A DNA stretch of 64,000 nt, taken from the NCBI RefSeq assembly GCF_036178145.1, contig NZ_CP108067.1, forward strand, positions 7,523,001 to 7,587,000, given 5' to 3'. Within the stretch, counting starts at the first letter, position 1; the number at the start of each line of letters is the position of its first letter. Below the pieces are notes generated by a model, which did not search any database, was not told the origin of the DNA, and saw nothing but the letters and a program-made list of their open reading frames with translations. The position numbers were made by a program, and so were the translations under genes. Below, in pieces: positions 1 to 9,930 of the stretch. This DNA comes from Streptomyces sp. NBC_00273 (lineage in GTDB: Bacteria > Actinomycetota > Actinomycetes > Streptomycetales > Streptomycetaceae).

Positions 1-1
1 C

Positions 2-406
2 GCCGACGACGGACTGAGCGTCACCCAGGCGACGCTCTCGCGCGACCTCGACGAGCTGGGCGCGGTGAAGATCCGCAACACCGGCGGCGAGCTGATCTAC
101 GCGGTGCCCAGCGAGGGCGGCTTCCGCACCCCGCAGGCCCCGCTCGGCGAGTCCGCGAAGGAGGAGCGCATGCGGCGCCTCTCCGGGGAGCTGCTGATCT
201 CGGCGGAGGCCTCCGCGAACCTCGTGGTCCTGCGCACCCCGCCGGGTGCGGCGCAGTTCCTCGCATCGGCGATCGACCAGGCCGAACTCCGCGCGATCCT
301 CGGCACGATCGCGGGCGACGACACCCTGATGCTGATCAGCCGGGACCCGGCGGGCGGCCAGGCGCTGGCCGACCACCTGCTGCGGTTGGCGCAGAAGGAG
401 GGCTGA
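2..406 (+). CDS. argR: Arginine repressor ArgR, 3' part (5' end outside window)
   Basis: The reading frame is open from the first bases of the window and ends in TGA, so only the C-terminal ~134 residues are visible. They start inside the winged-helix DNA-binding domain ([18 protein letters not shown], the recognition helix of the ArgR family) and continue through the C-terminal domain, which in this family forms the hexamer and binds arginine. The segment [16 protein letters not shown] matches the arginine-contacting GD(D) region. ArgR represses arginine biosynthesis genes when arginine is plentiful. A candidate ARG box stands upstream of argG at 4218-4231. In Streptomyces argR usually closes an argCJBD-R operon, which would lie to the left of this window. 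Confidence 0.95.
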   Translation, partial: ADDGLSVTQATLSRDLDELGAVKIRNTGGELIYAVPSEGGFRTPQAPLGESAKEERMRRLSGELLISAEASANLVVLRTPPGAAQFLASAIDQAELRAILGTIAGDDTLMLISRDPAGGQALADHLLRLAQKEG

Positions 407-473
407 GCGGGACGGGTCGGCGGGGAGGTCCGGGGCGCCGGAAATCCCCGTGCCGCGGCGGCGTTCGCCGACA

Positions 474-479
474 TAGCCT
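474..479 (+). promoter_or_regulatory. Candidate -10 box for a leaderless start
   Basis: TAGCCT lies six bases before the GTG at 486, and there is no Shine-Dalgarno sequence for that GTG. This spacing puts transcription start at or next to the start codon. No convincing -35 was seen. Confidence 0.4.
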
Positions 480-485
480 CGAGGC

Positions 486-1403
486 GTGCGCCAACTCGCC
501 CTCGCCATACTGGTGTCCGCCGTGACCGCCGCTGTCTACGGGCCCATCGCCCTGCTGTGGTGGCGCCGCGCGCGGGTCCGCGGCCGGACGCTCCGGCTCG
601 TCGCCGCCGTCGAGCTGGAGCCTTATCACATGGCTCTGTTGCGGCAGGAGACGACCGAGGCGGCCACCGCCGAACTCGTCCTCGCCGGGTACCTCCGGAT
701 CGACGAAGAGGGTGCCGCGTTCCTGACCGAGCAGGGCCGCGACCCGGCCCGGGCCCCCGCCCACCCGCTGCCCGCCGCCCTGTTGGACGCCGTACGCCGG
801 CACGATCCCGAGCCCGTCTCGACCGGCTGGATCGACCGGAACGACGAGGAGTACCTGGAGCGCCGCAGCGCGTACCGGAGCGAACGGGAGCCCCTGCTGC
901 CCGAGCTCCCGCGGATGCCCGACGGCCGGGAGAACGTGTTCCTGGCCTGCTGCACGTGTGTGGGCATCGCCCTGGTGATGTTGTTCTGGCTCCTCGCGAG
1001 CGCGCTGCTGGTGACCGGTCGCCCGCACGGTCTGCGGGAATGGGCCTGCGCCGTGGTGGCCGCCCTCGGTCTCTCGGCGCTGCTGCTGGCCGAGAAGGCC
1101 GGCAGGGTGGTCCGGGAGCGCACGGAGTGCGGCGACCCGCTGGGCGACCTGATCCGCGCCGAGCCGCACCCGGCCTTCGCAGCGCTGGACGAACGGCAGC
1201 GGTCCCACGTCCTGCGGAGCATCGAAGACCACGGCAGGTGGCGCGGCGCCGACCGGATCGTCGAAGAGGTCGACGACGAGGACGACGACGAAGACGAGGA
1301 CGACGAGTGGCTGGACGACAAGGTCTGGTGGGAGGACGCGTACGAGTACCGGGCCGCCGACGAGGACGAGCCCGGGGGCTCGGGACGGCCTAGTAGCGGG
1401 TGA
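486..1403 (+). CDS. Membrane protein with acidic C-terminal tail, unknown function
   Basis: A 305-residue protein with an N-terminal hydrophobic segment (residues 4-27, ending in WWRRARVR) and two more hydrophobic segments around residues 157-178 and 185-203. Between them is a soluble region containing a winged-helix-like stretch (ATAELVLAGYLRIDEEG). The C-terminus is extremely acidic (EEVDDEDDDEDEDDEW, about residues 259-276). It resembles the TIGR04222-type membrane proteins common in Streptomyces, but I am not certain of that family. GTG is chosen as start because a -10-like TAGCCT lies six bases upstream. The 3' end overlaps the convergent transpeptidase gene by 14 bases. Confidence 0.75.
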   Translation: MRQLALAILVSAVTAAVYGPIALLWWRRARVRGRTLRLVAAVELEPYHMALLRQETTEAATAELVLAGYLRIDEEGAAFLTEQGRDPARAPAHPLPAALLDAVRRHDPEPVSTGWIDRNDEEYLERRSAYRSEREPLLPELPRMPDGRENVFLACCTCVGIALVMLFWLLASALLVTGRPHGLREWACAVVAALGLSALLLAEKAGRVVRERTECGDPLGDLIRAEPHPAFAALDERQRSHVLRSIEDHGRWRGADRIVEEVDDEDDDEDEDDEWLDDKVWWEDAYEYRAADEDEPGGSGRPSSG

Positions 1404-2079
1404 CGGCGAGCGGCCCCTCCTCCGTACCGATCGCGATGTGCGGACGGCGGCGCGGGTCCGCCCAGCGCAGGATCGCCCGCATGGCGTGCTCGGGCACGGA
1501 CACGCAACCGGCCGTCGCGCCCTTGCCGTTGACGTGCAGGAAGATCCCGGCTCCCCGGCCGCGTACGGGCCGGTCGTAGTTGAAGGCGATCACCAGCGCG
1601 TGCGCGTACTGCTTCTCGTACGTCACCAGGTGCTCGGCCTCGCCCGGCGCGCAGTCCGCGGGCAGCGGCTCGACCCAGCGGTTGTAGTGGGCGGACGCGT
1701 TGTCCTGGCACCACCAGGAGTCGCGGCTCACCCGCCGGTAGACGTGGTCCGTGCCGGCCGGTGCCCGCCGGATCCCGAAGGCGTAGGGGAGTGCGAAGAG
1801 CCCCGTGGGCGTGGTGCTGGTGCCCTGGGTCCGGGTCGCCCCGTCGGTGAGGCCGTTCGCGCCGAAGCGGGCGGGCGCGCTCCCGGACCGGTGCCAGCGC
1901 CCCGCCCACCGCTCCCACCAGATCACCCGGCCGGTGGTCGAACCGGGCGCGGGCGCGACGGCGGTGATCAGCTGACTGCCGCCGCCGGTGTCGGCGAGAC
2001 GGTCGGGCAGGGACACGGGGTCCTGCGGGAGCAGGGTCGTGACGATCAGTGAGGCGGTGACTACAGCGGTACGCAGCAC
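1390..2079 (-). CDS. Secreted L,D-transpeptidase (YkuD-type) family protein
   Basis: A 229-residue protein with an N-terminal hydrophobic signal-like segment (residues 3-17) and the YkuD catalytic signature HVNGKGATAGCVSVP near the C-terminus, giving His182 and Cys192 as the likely catalytic pair. L,D-transpeptidases make or edit 3-3 crosslinks in peptidoglycan outside the membrane; some relatives in this subgroup have no proven activity. The motif has Ser where YkuD enzymes usually have Arg after GC-h. It starts with GTG only three bases after the stop of the upstream flavin-binding gene and shows no clear ribosome site, suggesting co-transcription and coupling. It overlaps the end of the convergent gene at 486-1403. 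Confidence 0.82.
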   Translation of the reverse strand: MLRTAVVTASLIVTTLLPQDPVSLPDRLADTGGGSQLITAVAPAPGSTTGRVIWWERWAGRWHRSGSAPARFGANGLTDGATRTQGTSTTPTGLFALPYAFGIRRAPAGTDHVYRRVSRDSWWCQDNASAHYNRWVEPLPADCAPGEAEHLVTYEKQYAHALVIAFNYDRPVRGRGAGIFLHVNGKGATAGCVSVPEHAMRAILRWADPRRRPHIAIGTEEGPLAVTRY

Positions 2080-2082
2080 ACG

Positions 2083-2664
2083 TCAGACGGTACGGGGCGG
2101 AAGGGGCAGCGGCAGCGCAGGCAGGCCGTCGAGGCTCGATCCGATGAACTCCTTCTTCTCGCAGTAGGCGGCGAACTCCTCGTCCGTCTTGCGGCCGAAG
2201 TACTCCGCGTGCAGGGTCCGCTCGCCCTGGTACTCCATCAGGGGGACGGCGTACCCGCAGACGTCGGCGATCCGGCGGGCGTGGACCAGGATGACCGCCC
2301 GCGCCGACGGCCCGTCGGCCTCGCCGAACAGGGCGATCAATTCGCCCCAGCGGGGATCGTCGCGGAAGACGGCCTCGCCCTCGCCGTGGATGCGCACGAT
2401 GTTGGGCGGCCCGGAGAACGCGCACCACATCAGGGTGATCCGGCCGTTCTCCCGGACGTGGGCGATGGTCTCGGCGCCGCTGCCCCCGAAGTCCAGGTAC
2501 GCCAGGGTCTGTTCGTCGATGACGACGAGGGTTCCGGCGCGGCCCTTGGGGGAGAGGTTGACGTGACCGTCACCCGCGAGCGGGGCGGTCGCGGTGAAGA
2601 AGACCGGCTGGGCCTCGATGAACGCGCGCAGTCGGCCGTCTATTCGTTCGTGGAGCTTTCCCAT
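2083..2664 (-). CDS. Pyridoxamine 5'-phosphate oxidase family (split-barrel flavin-binding) protein
   Basis: The 193-residue sequence has the split-beta-barrel pattern of the PPOX family: an N-terminal helix then FFTATAPLAGDGHVNLSPKG, AYLDFGGSGAETIAHVRENGRITLMWCAF and VRIHGEGEAVF. Members bind FMN or F420 and reduce small substrates; the exact substrate cannot be read from the sequence. It is short of the C-terminal signature of true pyridoxamine oxidase, so it is not a PdxH. The start ATG has no Shine-Dalgarno; GATAAT sits six bases upstream on the same strand and overlaps the stop codon of the HEAT gene, so it may be read both from upstream and as a leaderless transcript. Confidence 0.8.
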   Translation of the reverse strand: MGKLHERIDGRLRAFIEAQPVFFTATAPLAGDGHVNLSPKGRAGTLVVIDEQTLAYLDFGGSGAETIAHVRENGRITLMWCAFSGPPNIVRIHGEGEAVFRDDPRWGELIALFGEADGPSARAVILVHARRIADVCGYAVPLMEYQGERTLHAEYFGRKTDEEFAAYCEKKEFIGSSLDGLPALPLPLPPRTV

Positions 2665-2670
2665 GTGCCC

Positions 2671-2676
2671 ATTATC
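2671..2676 (-). promoter_or_regulatory. Candidate -10 box (GATAAT) for leaderless PPOX transcript
   Basis: On the minus strand GATAAT is followed by six bases and then the ATG at 2664. It overlaps the TAA stop codon of the preceding HEAT-repeat gene. Confidence 0.45.
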
Positions 2677-4099
2677 GGGTCGGCGGGGCCGCGCGGTCGG
2701 GCCGGGGCGCTCCGGCGAGTTCCAACCGGTCGAAGAGCGGGGCCAGTTGGTGGATGTCGAAGAGGTGCGCGGACCGCTCCAGCAGAGCGCCCAGATCGGC
2801 GGGATCCGCCCACCGGGCCTGCAGGGAGCCCAGCCAGTTCCATTCGCGTACGGTGCCCTCGGCCAGCTCGCGCAGACCCGGATCCCGTACGTCCAGCAGG
2901 GTGACGGCGGCCCGCAGCGAGGCGATGCCGCCTTGGCCCCGCAGCAGGTGGAAGGCGGCCCGGCGGGTGTGCGTCGGACGCTCGGGGGCGACCCGCGCCA
3001 TCAGCCAGTCGGGGGGCAGCGGCCCCGCGGTGGCGCGCAGGCCGCGGGAGACCTCGCGGGCCACCGCCGGCGAGGGGTCGTCGAGCAGGGACCGCAGCAG
3101 TCGCTCGTCGTCCGCGTCCAGCAGGCGCAGCCCGGCGACGGCGGCGGCCCGCACCGGGCCGCCGGGGTGCCCCAGTAGGGCGCGGAGCAGCGGCCCGTCC
3201 TCGCGGCGGGCGCATTCGGCGAAGCCGCTCACCGCGTACGGAGTCACCCGGGCCGGGTCCGTGACCAGTTCGCGGTAGTGGGCGTACGGGTCGCCGCCGT
3301 CCTGGCGGACCAGCCAGCGGGCGCAGGCCCGGACCAGCCCGGAGCGGTCGGTCAGGTACGCCCCGGCCTCGGCGGCCCGTCCGGCCCCGCGCAGCGCGGT
3401 GACCCCGCAGGCGCGGACCATCGGGATGTGGGCGCCGAGCAGGAGGTCGACGGCCCGGTCGTCCGGCCCGTCGGCGGCCAGCGCGGCGAGCGCGGCGTCC
3501 GCCCACATCCGGGCGGTCGGCGGGTCCAGTTCCACGGCGGCCAGCCGGGCGAGCTCCCGTACGCCGAACTCGCCGCTCTCCAGCGAGAGCCGCGCGGCGA
3601 ACCGCCGGGTCGGCAGGTCCGCGCTCTGGCGCAGCTCGGCCCGCAGCGACTCGCCGCGCAGTGCCGCGGGGAGCAGTGCGGCGGCCCAGGCGCCGTGCTC
3701 GCGGCGGCCCAGCCGCAGCAGGAGCGGGGTCAGGCGGCGCACCGTGCCCGCGGGGTCGGCGTCCAGCACGGCGCGCAGCACGCGCCGGGCCTGCTCCCGT
3801 ACGGCCGGAACCCAGTCGGTGCAGCGGATCGCGACGAGTTCGAGCACCGGATCCGGCGCCCGGAGCGCGCCTTCGCGGACGTACCCGTCGGGATGGCACA
3901 GCGCCACGACGTCGTCGCCGGTGCAGGAGGTCTCGTACCGGTAGCGGTGGATGTCGCGTACCGCCTGGTCGAAGGCGATCCACGTGTCGGCCACGCCCTC
4001 GGGGAGCGGCACCGGCGTGTGGCCGGGGTGCCCGCCGTCCATCAGTCGCTCCGCGCTCGCCCGCCCCGCCCGTAGGGCCCGTTCCCGTCTGGCGCTCAT
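2672..4099 (-). CDS. HEAT-repeat protein
   Basis: A 475-residue, Arg/Leu/Ala-rich protein made of repeated helical hairpins with the HEAT/PBS-lyase pattern (for example HPGGPVRAAAVAGLRLLDADDERLLRSLLDDPSPAVAR, given here in pieces). Such proteins are protein-binding scaffolds; I see no catalytic residues and cannot name a partner. The ATG is preceded by GGGGGAGG at a good distance, which fixes this start although the frame is open further upstream. The gene runs divergently from argG and is followed by the flavin-binding and transpeptidase genes on the same strand. Confidence 0.85.
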   Translation of the reverse strand: MSARRERALRAGRASAERLMDGGHPGHTPVPLPEGVADTWIAFDQAVRDIHRYRYETSCTGDDVVALCHPDGYVREGALRAPDPVLELVAIRCTDWVPAVREQARRVLRAVLDADPAGTVRRLTPLLLRLGRREHGAWAAALLPAALRGESLRAELRQSADLPTRRFAARLSLESGEFGVRELARLAAVELDPPTARMWADAALAALAADGPDDRAVDLLLGAHIPMVRACGVTALRGAGRAAEAGAYLTDRSGLVRACARWLVRQDGGDPYAHYRELVTDPARVTPYAVSGFAECARREDGPLLRALLGHPGGPVRAAAVAGLRLLDADDERLLRSLLDDPSPAVAREVSRGLRATAGPLPPDWLMARVAPERPTHTRRAAFHLLRGQGGIASLRAAVTLLDVRDPGLRELAEGTVREWNWLGSLQARWADPADLGALLERSAHLFDIHQLAPLFDRLELAGAPRPDRAAPPTR

Positions 4100-4217
4100 G
4101 CGGCCTCCCCCGTTGTTCTCACCGCCGAGGTTAGGCAATCGGACCGCCGGTGCGCCTCCGATATTTGCGCTGGTCAGGTGGCGCGGCGCGGCTCGATTGA
4201 CGAAACATACGGAGTAG

Positions 4218-4231
4218 TGCATAGTTATGCC
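4218..4231 (+). promoter_or_regulatory. Candidate ARG box (ArgR operator) upstream of argG
   Basis: TGCATAGTTATGCC is close to the ArgR consensus TGAATNNNNATTCA and contains the perfect inverted repeat GCATA-GT-TATGC. It lies about 30 bases upstream of the argG start, and a second half-site-like TTGAATGCA follows at 4237-4245. argR itself is at the left edge of the window. Confidence 0.6.
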
Positions 4232-4261
4232 TGTCGTTGAATGCACCGTAAGGAGAAACCC

Positions 4262-5455
4262 GTGACCGAGCGCGTCGTACTCGCCTACTCGGGCGGCCTG
4301 GACACCTCCGTCGCCATCGGCTGGATCGCCGAGGAGACGGGCGCCGAGGTCATCGCCGTTGCCGTGGACGTCGGCCAGGGCGGCGAGGACCTGGACGTCA
4401 TCCGCAAGCGCGCGCTCGACTGCGGTGCGGTCGAGGCCGAGGTCGCCGACGCCTCCGACGAGTTCGCCAATGAGTACTGCCTCCCGGCGATCAAGGCGAA
4501 CGCCCTCTACATGGACCGGTACCCGCTGGTCTCGGCGCTCTCCCGGCCGGCCATCGTCAAGCACCTGGTCGCCGCCGCGAAGAAGCACGGCGCCACGACC
4601 GTCGCCCACGGCTGCACCGGCAAGGGCAACGACCAGGTCCGCTTCGAGGCGGGCATCGTCGCCCTCGCCCCGGACCTCAAGTGCATCGCCCCGGTCCGTG
4701 ACTACGCGATGACCCGGGACAAGGCGATCGCCTTCTGCGAGGAGAAGCAGCTCCCGATCGCGACCACCAAGAAGTCCCCGTACTCCATCGACCAGAACGT
4801 CTTCGGACGCGCCGTCGAGACGGGCTTCCTGGAGGACATCTGGAACGCTCCGATCGAGGACATCTACGAGTACACCTCGAACCCGGCCCTGCCGCGCGAG
4901 GCCGACGAGGTCGTCATCTCCTTCAAGGAGGGCGTCCCGGTCGCCATCGACGGCAAGCCCGTCACCGTCCTGCAGGCCATCCAGCAGCTCAACGACCGCG
5001 CCGGAGCCCAGGGCATCGGCCGGATCGACATCGTCGAGGACCGCCTCGTGGGCATCAAGTCCCGTGAGGTGTACGAGGCCCCGGGCGCGATCGCGCTGAT
5101 CACGGCCCACCAGGAGCTGGAGAACGTCACCGTCGAGCGCGAGCTGGCCCGCTACAAGCGGCAGGTCGAGCAGCGCTGGGGCGAGATGGTCTACGACGGC
5201 CTGTGGTTCTCCCCGCTCAAGCGGGCCCTGGACGGCTTCATCAACGAGGCCAACCAGCACGTCACCGGTGACATCCGGATGACCCTGCACGGCGGCCGCG
5301 CCGTGGTCACCGGCCGGAAGTCGGACGAGTCGCTGTACGACTTCAACCTCGCGACCTACGACTCGGGCGACACCTTCGACCAGTCCAAGGCCCAGGGCTT
5401 CATCGAGATCTTCGGTCTCTCCTCGAAGATCGCGGCCCGCCGCGACCTCGCCTGA
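4262..5455 (+). CDS. argG: Argininosuccinate synthase
   Basis: A 397-residue enzyme that joins citrulline and aspartate with ATP to give argininosuccinate, the penultimate step of arginine synthesis, in the cytoplasm. The N-terminal PP-loop AYSGGLDTS binds ATP, and [22 protein letters not shown] and the tail are typical of the family; length is normal. The GTG start is chosen over an in-frame ATG seven codons upstream because AAGGAG (4250-4255) is spaced correctly for the GTG. An ARG box candidate stands upstream. argH follows after a hairpin. From memory, S. coelicolor keeps argG elsewhere in the chromosome, so the argG-argH neighbourhood here is worth noting. Confidence 0.97.
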   Translation: MTERVVLAYSGGLDTSVAIGWIAEETGAEVIAVAVDVGQGGEDLDVIRKRALDCGAVEAEVADASDEFANEYCLPAIKANALYMDRYPLVSALSRPAIVKHLVAAAKKHGATTVAHGCTGKGNDQVRFEAGIVALAPDLKCIAPVRDYAMTRDKAIAFCEEKQLPIATTKKSPYSIDQNVFGRAVETGFLEDIWNAPIEDIYEYTSNPALPREADEVVISFKEGVPVAIDGKPVTVLQAIQQLNDRAGAQGIGRIDIVEDRLVGIKSREVYEAPGAIALITAHQELENVTVERELARYKRQVEQRWGEMVYDGLWFSPLKRALDGFINEANQHVTGDIRMTLHGGRAVVTGRKSDESLYDFNLATYDSGDTFDQSKAQGFIEIFGLSSKIAARRDLA

Positions 5456-5472
5456 CCGACCAGTAGTCCGTA

Positions 5473-5508
5473 CCGCCTCCCCGTTACCTCCGCGGCGGGG
5501 AGGCGGTT
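5473..5508 (+). terminator. Hairpin between argG and argH
   Basis: CCGCCTCCCC (5473-5482) pairs perfectly with GGGGAGGCGG (5497-5506) over a 14-base loop, followed by only two T. It could terminate part of the argG transcript and uncouple argH. Confidence 0.55.
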
Positions 5509-5568
5509 GCACATCCGGAGCCTTCGGGCCCCGGAGCCTTACCAGCAGTCAAAGCCATGCAGTCTTGA

Positions 5569-7008
<1,440 letters not shown>

Positions 7009-7099
7009 GCGCCCCCACTGCGTCCGCCGCCCTGCGGCCCGCACGCCCGTAGGACCCGGACCCGGGTCCGGGCCTGTACGTCCGCACGCGGCGGAATGC

Positions 7100-7142
7100 C
7101 CGGAGGGGCGGCAGGAGCCCTGTGCTCCCGCCGCCCCTCCGG
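7100..7142 (+). terminator. Strong hairpin after argH
   Basis: CCGGAGGGGCGGC-A-GGAGC pairs with GCTCC-C-GCCGCCCCTCCGG around a five-base loop. No T-tract follows, as is usual at this GC content. It sits between convergent genes and may serve both. A separate 18-base perfect palindrome (CCCGGACCCGGGTCCGGG) lies at 7055-7072. Confidence 0.65.
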
Positions 7143-7217
7143 CGCTTGCCGCGGACGCCCGGCTCCCCGACCGGCCGCTGCCCGGCCTCGGGGAAGCCGC
7201 CCGTTCGCCGCCGTGCG

Positions 7218-7727
7218 TCACGCCGCCCAGTCCGCCAGGGTGTCGAAGTCCGCGCGGACCAGTCCGATCCGCTCGTCGATGCGCATCAGCAGGGTCTGCG
7301 CCGGGTGGCGCTGGTCGACGTACTCGCGGTCCATCGCCGTGATGTCGTCGTCGATCCAGGCGAAGGGTCGCTCGCCCGCGTATTCGAGGACGTACTGGGT
7401 CTTCCAGAACGTGCCGCGCGGTGCCCGGCCGTGCATCACCGGCCAGTCGATGAAGGGGAGTCTGGGCAGTCCCAGGTGCGGGCCTATCCAGTCGTTGGCC
7501 TCGTCCTTCCACGTGGTGGCCCAGACGAGCTCGTAGGCGTCCGCGAGGGCGAGCAGCTCCGTTCCGTGGTCGTGATTGAGCCAGACCCGCAGCGGCTTGG
7601 CCTGCTCCGCCTCCGTCCAGCCCGTCGGACGCATCCGGTGGGTGCGGTAGCCCTCGGGGCGGCGCTGGGCCTTGGCCGCGTAGGGGTTCAGCGGCCCGTC
7701 GACGTCGATCAGCAGCAGTGGCTTCAT
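7218..7727 (-). CDS. HAD-like hydrolase family protein
   Basis: A 169-residue protein beginning LLLIDVDGPLN, the DxD motif I of the haloacid dehalogenase superfamily (Asp8 and Asp10), with WATTWKDEAND as motif II region and FAWIDDDI as the acidic motif IV. This is the small, capless form annotated in actinobacteria as HAD domain or secreted-protein homologue. It is probably a cytoplasmic phosphatase, but the substrate is unknown. The ATG has only a weak ribosome site. It is transcribed divergently from the TetR gene, and the TetR operator candidate at 7778-7818 lies in the shared 89-base intergenic region, so it could also be affected by that regulator. Confidence 0.72.
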   Translation of the reverse strand: MKPLLLIDVDGPLNPYAAKAQRRPEGYRTHRMRPTGWTEAEQAKPLRVWLNHDHGTELLALADAYELVWATTWKDEANDWIGPHLGLPRLPFIDWPVMHGRAPRGTFWKTQYVLEYAGERPFAWIDDDITAMDREYVDQRHPAQTLLMRIDERIGLVRADFDTLADWAA

Positions 7728-7777
7728 TGCGGCAGGATTCCGTTCCGGCTGCCCCTCGGCAGCTCATTTTTCCACCG

Positions 7778-7818
7778 AATGAGACATGGACGTCTCATTC
7801 GGGGTATGCTTGTCTCAT
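7778..7818 (+). promoter_or_regulatory. TetR-family operator overlapping a leaderless promoter
   Basis: AATGAGAC (7778-7785) and GTCTCATT (7792-7799) form a perfect inverted repeat with a six-base centre. A third copy of the half site, TGTCTCAT, lies at 7811-7818 and runs into the start codon. TATGCT at 7805-7810 can serve as -10 with GAGACA at 7781-7786 as -35 (18-base spacer), so a bound repressor would block RNA polymerase. Confidence 0.7.
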
Positions 7819-8368
7819 GGCCATGGATCGTGACCAGGTGCTCCGCGATGCGGCCGCCCTGCTTTCCCGCAAGTCGACCGCCACGATGGACGAGGTCGCC
7901 CGCGCCGCCGGGATCGGGCGCGCGACCCTCCACCGGCACTTCGCCGGACGCGACGCCCTCGTACGGGCCCTCGAAGAACTCGGCATCCGGGAGTTCGAGG
8001 TGGCGTTCGACAACGCCCGCCTCGACGAGGGCACGGCGCCGGAGGCGATCGGACGCCTCGTCGCCGAGTCCGAGCCCAACGCCCAGCTGTTGGCCTTCCT
8101 GGTCACCGAGAACCAGCTGTTCGAGGGCGACGAGGTCAACGAGGGATGGGCCCGGCTCGACGCCCGCGTCAGCGCGCTCTTCCGGCGCGGCCAGGAAGAG
8201 GGCGACATCCGGATCGACCTGAGCCCCGCATGGCTCACCGAGGCGCTCTACGCCCTCGTCGGCGCCTGCGCCTGGGCCGTGATGGACGGCCGGGTCGCCG
8301 CCAAGGACTTCCAATACATGATCATCGAGCTGTTGCTCGGTGGCGCCAAGCGGAGTGTGGAGAAATGA
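7817..8368 (+). CDS. TetR/AcrR-family transcriptional repressor
   Basis: A 183-residue regulator with an N-terminal TetR helix-turn-helix (TMDEVARAAGIGRATLHRHFAGRDALVRAL, in pieces) and a helical C-terminal ligand-binding domain. It very likely represses itself and the exporter gene that overlaps its stop codon (ATGA). The start is ATG at 7817, or ATG two codons later; TATGCT six bases upstream suggests a leaderless message. Its own operator-like palindrome lies directly over this promoter. The ligand is probably a compound pumped by the neighbouring transporter, an inference from context. Confidence 0.9.
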   Translation: MAMDRDQVLRDAAALLSRKSTATMDEVARAAGIGRATLHRHFAGRDALVRALEELGIREFEVAFDNARLDEGTAPEAIGRLVAESEPNAQLLAFLVTENQLFEGDEVNEGWARLDARVSALFRRGQEEGDIRIDLSPAWLTEALYALVGACAWAVMDGRVAAKDFQYMIIELLLGGAKRSVEK

Positions 8369-9909
8369 GCAGCATCCAGCAGCTGAACAGCCCGACCGGG
8401 ACGGAGACCAGGAGCCGCGGCCGCTGGCTCGCCCTGGGCGTGCTGGTGCTCGCCGTGCTGCTGGTCGCCGTCGACGCGACCGTACTCGGCCTCGCCACCC
8501 CCGCACTCTCCGAGGACCTCAAGCCGTCCGGCACCCAGCTGCTGTGGATAGGCGACATCTACTCCTTCGTCATCGCCGGACTCCTGGTCTCCATGGGCAG
8601 CCTCGGTGACCGCATCGGCCGCAAGAAGCTGCTGCTCACCGGCGCCGCCGCGTTCGGTGCCGTGTCCGTGCTCAACGCCTACGCGACCAGCCCCGAGATG
8701 ATGATCGTCGCCCGGGCCCTGCTGGGCGTCGCCGGCGCGACCCTGATGCCGTCCACCCTCGCGCTGATCCGCAACATCTTCCACGACCCCAAGGAGCGCA
8801 GCCTCGCGATCGGCATCTGGGGCGCCACCGCCTCGGCCGGCGCGGCCGTCGGCCCGGTCGTCGGCGGAGCCCTGCTCCAGCACTTCTGGTGGGGCTCGGT
8901 CTTCCTGATCAACCTCCCCGTGATGATCGCCCTGGTCGTCGTCGGAATCAAGCTGCTTCCCGAATCCAAGAACCCGGTCGCCGGCCCCTGGGACCTCGTC
9001 AGCGTCGGCCTCTCCCTCGTCGGCGTGATCAGCGTGGTCTACGCCGTCAAGGAAGTCGCCACCCACGGCGTGACCTGGGAGGTCGCGGCCACCGCGGCAC
9101 TCGGTGCGGGCGCCCTGTACGCCTTCGTACGCCGCCAGTTCGGTCTGTCGTCCCCGCTGCTCGACATGCGGCTCTTCAAGCACCGCGGCTTCTCCGGCGC
9201 GGTCCTCGCCGACCTGCTCACCGTTTTCGGCCTCTCCGGACTGGTCTTCTTCCTCTCCCAGTTCCTGCAGCTCGTCCAGGGCCGCGACCCGCTGGAGGCG
9301 GGCCTCGCCGAACTGCCCGCCGCCATCGGCGCGGTGGTCACCGGCCTGATCGCGGGCCGGTACGCCCGCCGGTACTCGGTGCGGACCATCGTGGCCGGTG
9401 GCCTCGGCGCCATCGGCCTGGCCCTCGCCGTGCTCACCTTGATCCACAAGGAGAGCGGCTACCCGCTGCTCGGCGCGGCCCTGCTCGTCGTCGGCCTCGG
9501 CGCCGGATTCTCCTTCACCGTCACCGCCGACGTGATCCTCTCCAGCGTGCCCAAGGAGCAGGCCGGCTCGGCGTCCGCCGTCTCCGAGACGGCGTACGAA
9601 CTCGGCGCCGCCCTCGGCATCGCCCTGCTCGGCTCCATCGTCACCGGCGTCTACCAGAGCTTCACCGCCCCGGCCTCGGTCGCGGGCCCGGTCGCCGATG
9701 CCGCGCACGAGTCCCTCGGCGGGGCCGTCGAGGCAGCCAAGGCGCTCGACCCGCACACCGCCGAGGTGATGGTGGGCGCGGCCCAGGACGCCTTCGTGGA
9801 CGGGCTGCGGCTCGCCTCCGGCGTCGGTGCGGCCGTGCTGCTGGCCACCGCCGCGGCCGCCTGGTTCCTGCTCAAGGGCCAGCGGCTCCAGGACGGCGTC
9901 GAGCACTGA
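8365..9909 (+). CDS. MFS multidrug exporter, DHA2 (14-TM) family
   Basis: A 514-residue integral membrane protein. It has the MFS motif A (GSLGDRIGRKK) near residue 80 between TM2 and TM3, the DHA2-type TM1 motif VDATVLGLATPALSEDL, and the motif C-like GPVVGGALLQHFWW. Length and hydrophobic profile fit 14 TM proton antiporters such as QacA or SmvA, which expel lipophilic cations and antiseptics. The ATG overlaps the TGA of the TetR gene by one base pair step (ATGA), so translation is coupled to its presumed repressor. No acidic residue assignment for substrate can be made from sequence alone. Confidence 0.9.
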   Translation: MSSIQQLNSPTGTETRSRGRWLALGVLVLAVLLVAVDATVLGLATPALSEDLKPSGTQLLWIGDIYSFVIAGLLVSMGSLGDRIGRKKLLLTGAAAFGAVSVLNAYATSPEMMIVARALLGVAGATLMPSTLALIRNIFHDPKERSLAIGIWGATASAGAAVGPVVGGALLQHFWWGSVFLINLPVMIALVVVGIKLLPESKNPVAGPWDLVSVGLSLVGVISVVYAVKEVATHGVTWEVAATAALGAGALYAFVRRQFGLSSPLLDMRLFKHRGFSGAVLADLLTVFGLSGLVFFLSQFLQLVQGRDPLEAGLAELPAAIGAVVTGLIAGRYARRYSVRTIVAGGLGAIGLALAVLTLIHKESGYPLLGAALLVVGLGAGFSFTVTADVILSSVPKEQAGSASAVSETAYELGAALGIALLGSIVTGVYQSFTAPASVAGPVADAAHESLGGAVEAAKALDPHTAEVMVGAAQDAFVDGLRLASGVGAAVLLATAAAAWFLLKGQRLQDGVEH

Positions 9910-9930
9910 CCTTCCGGCGCTTCCGGGCAA

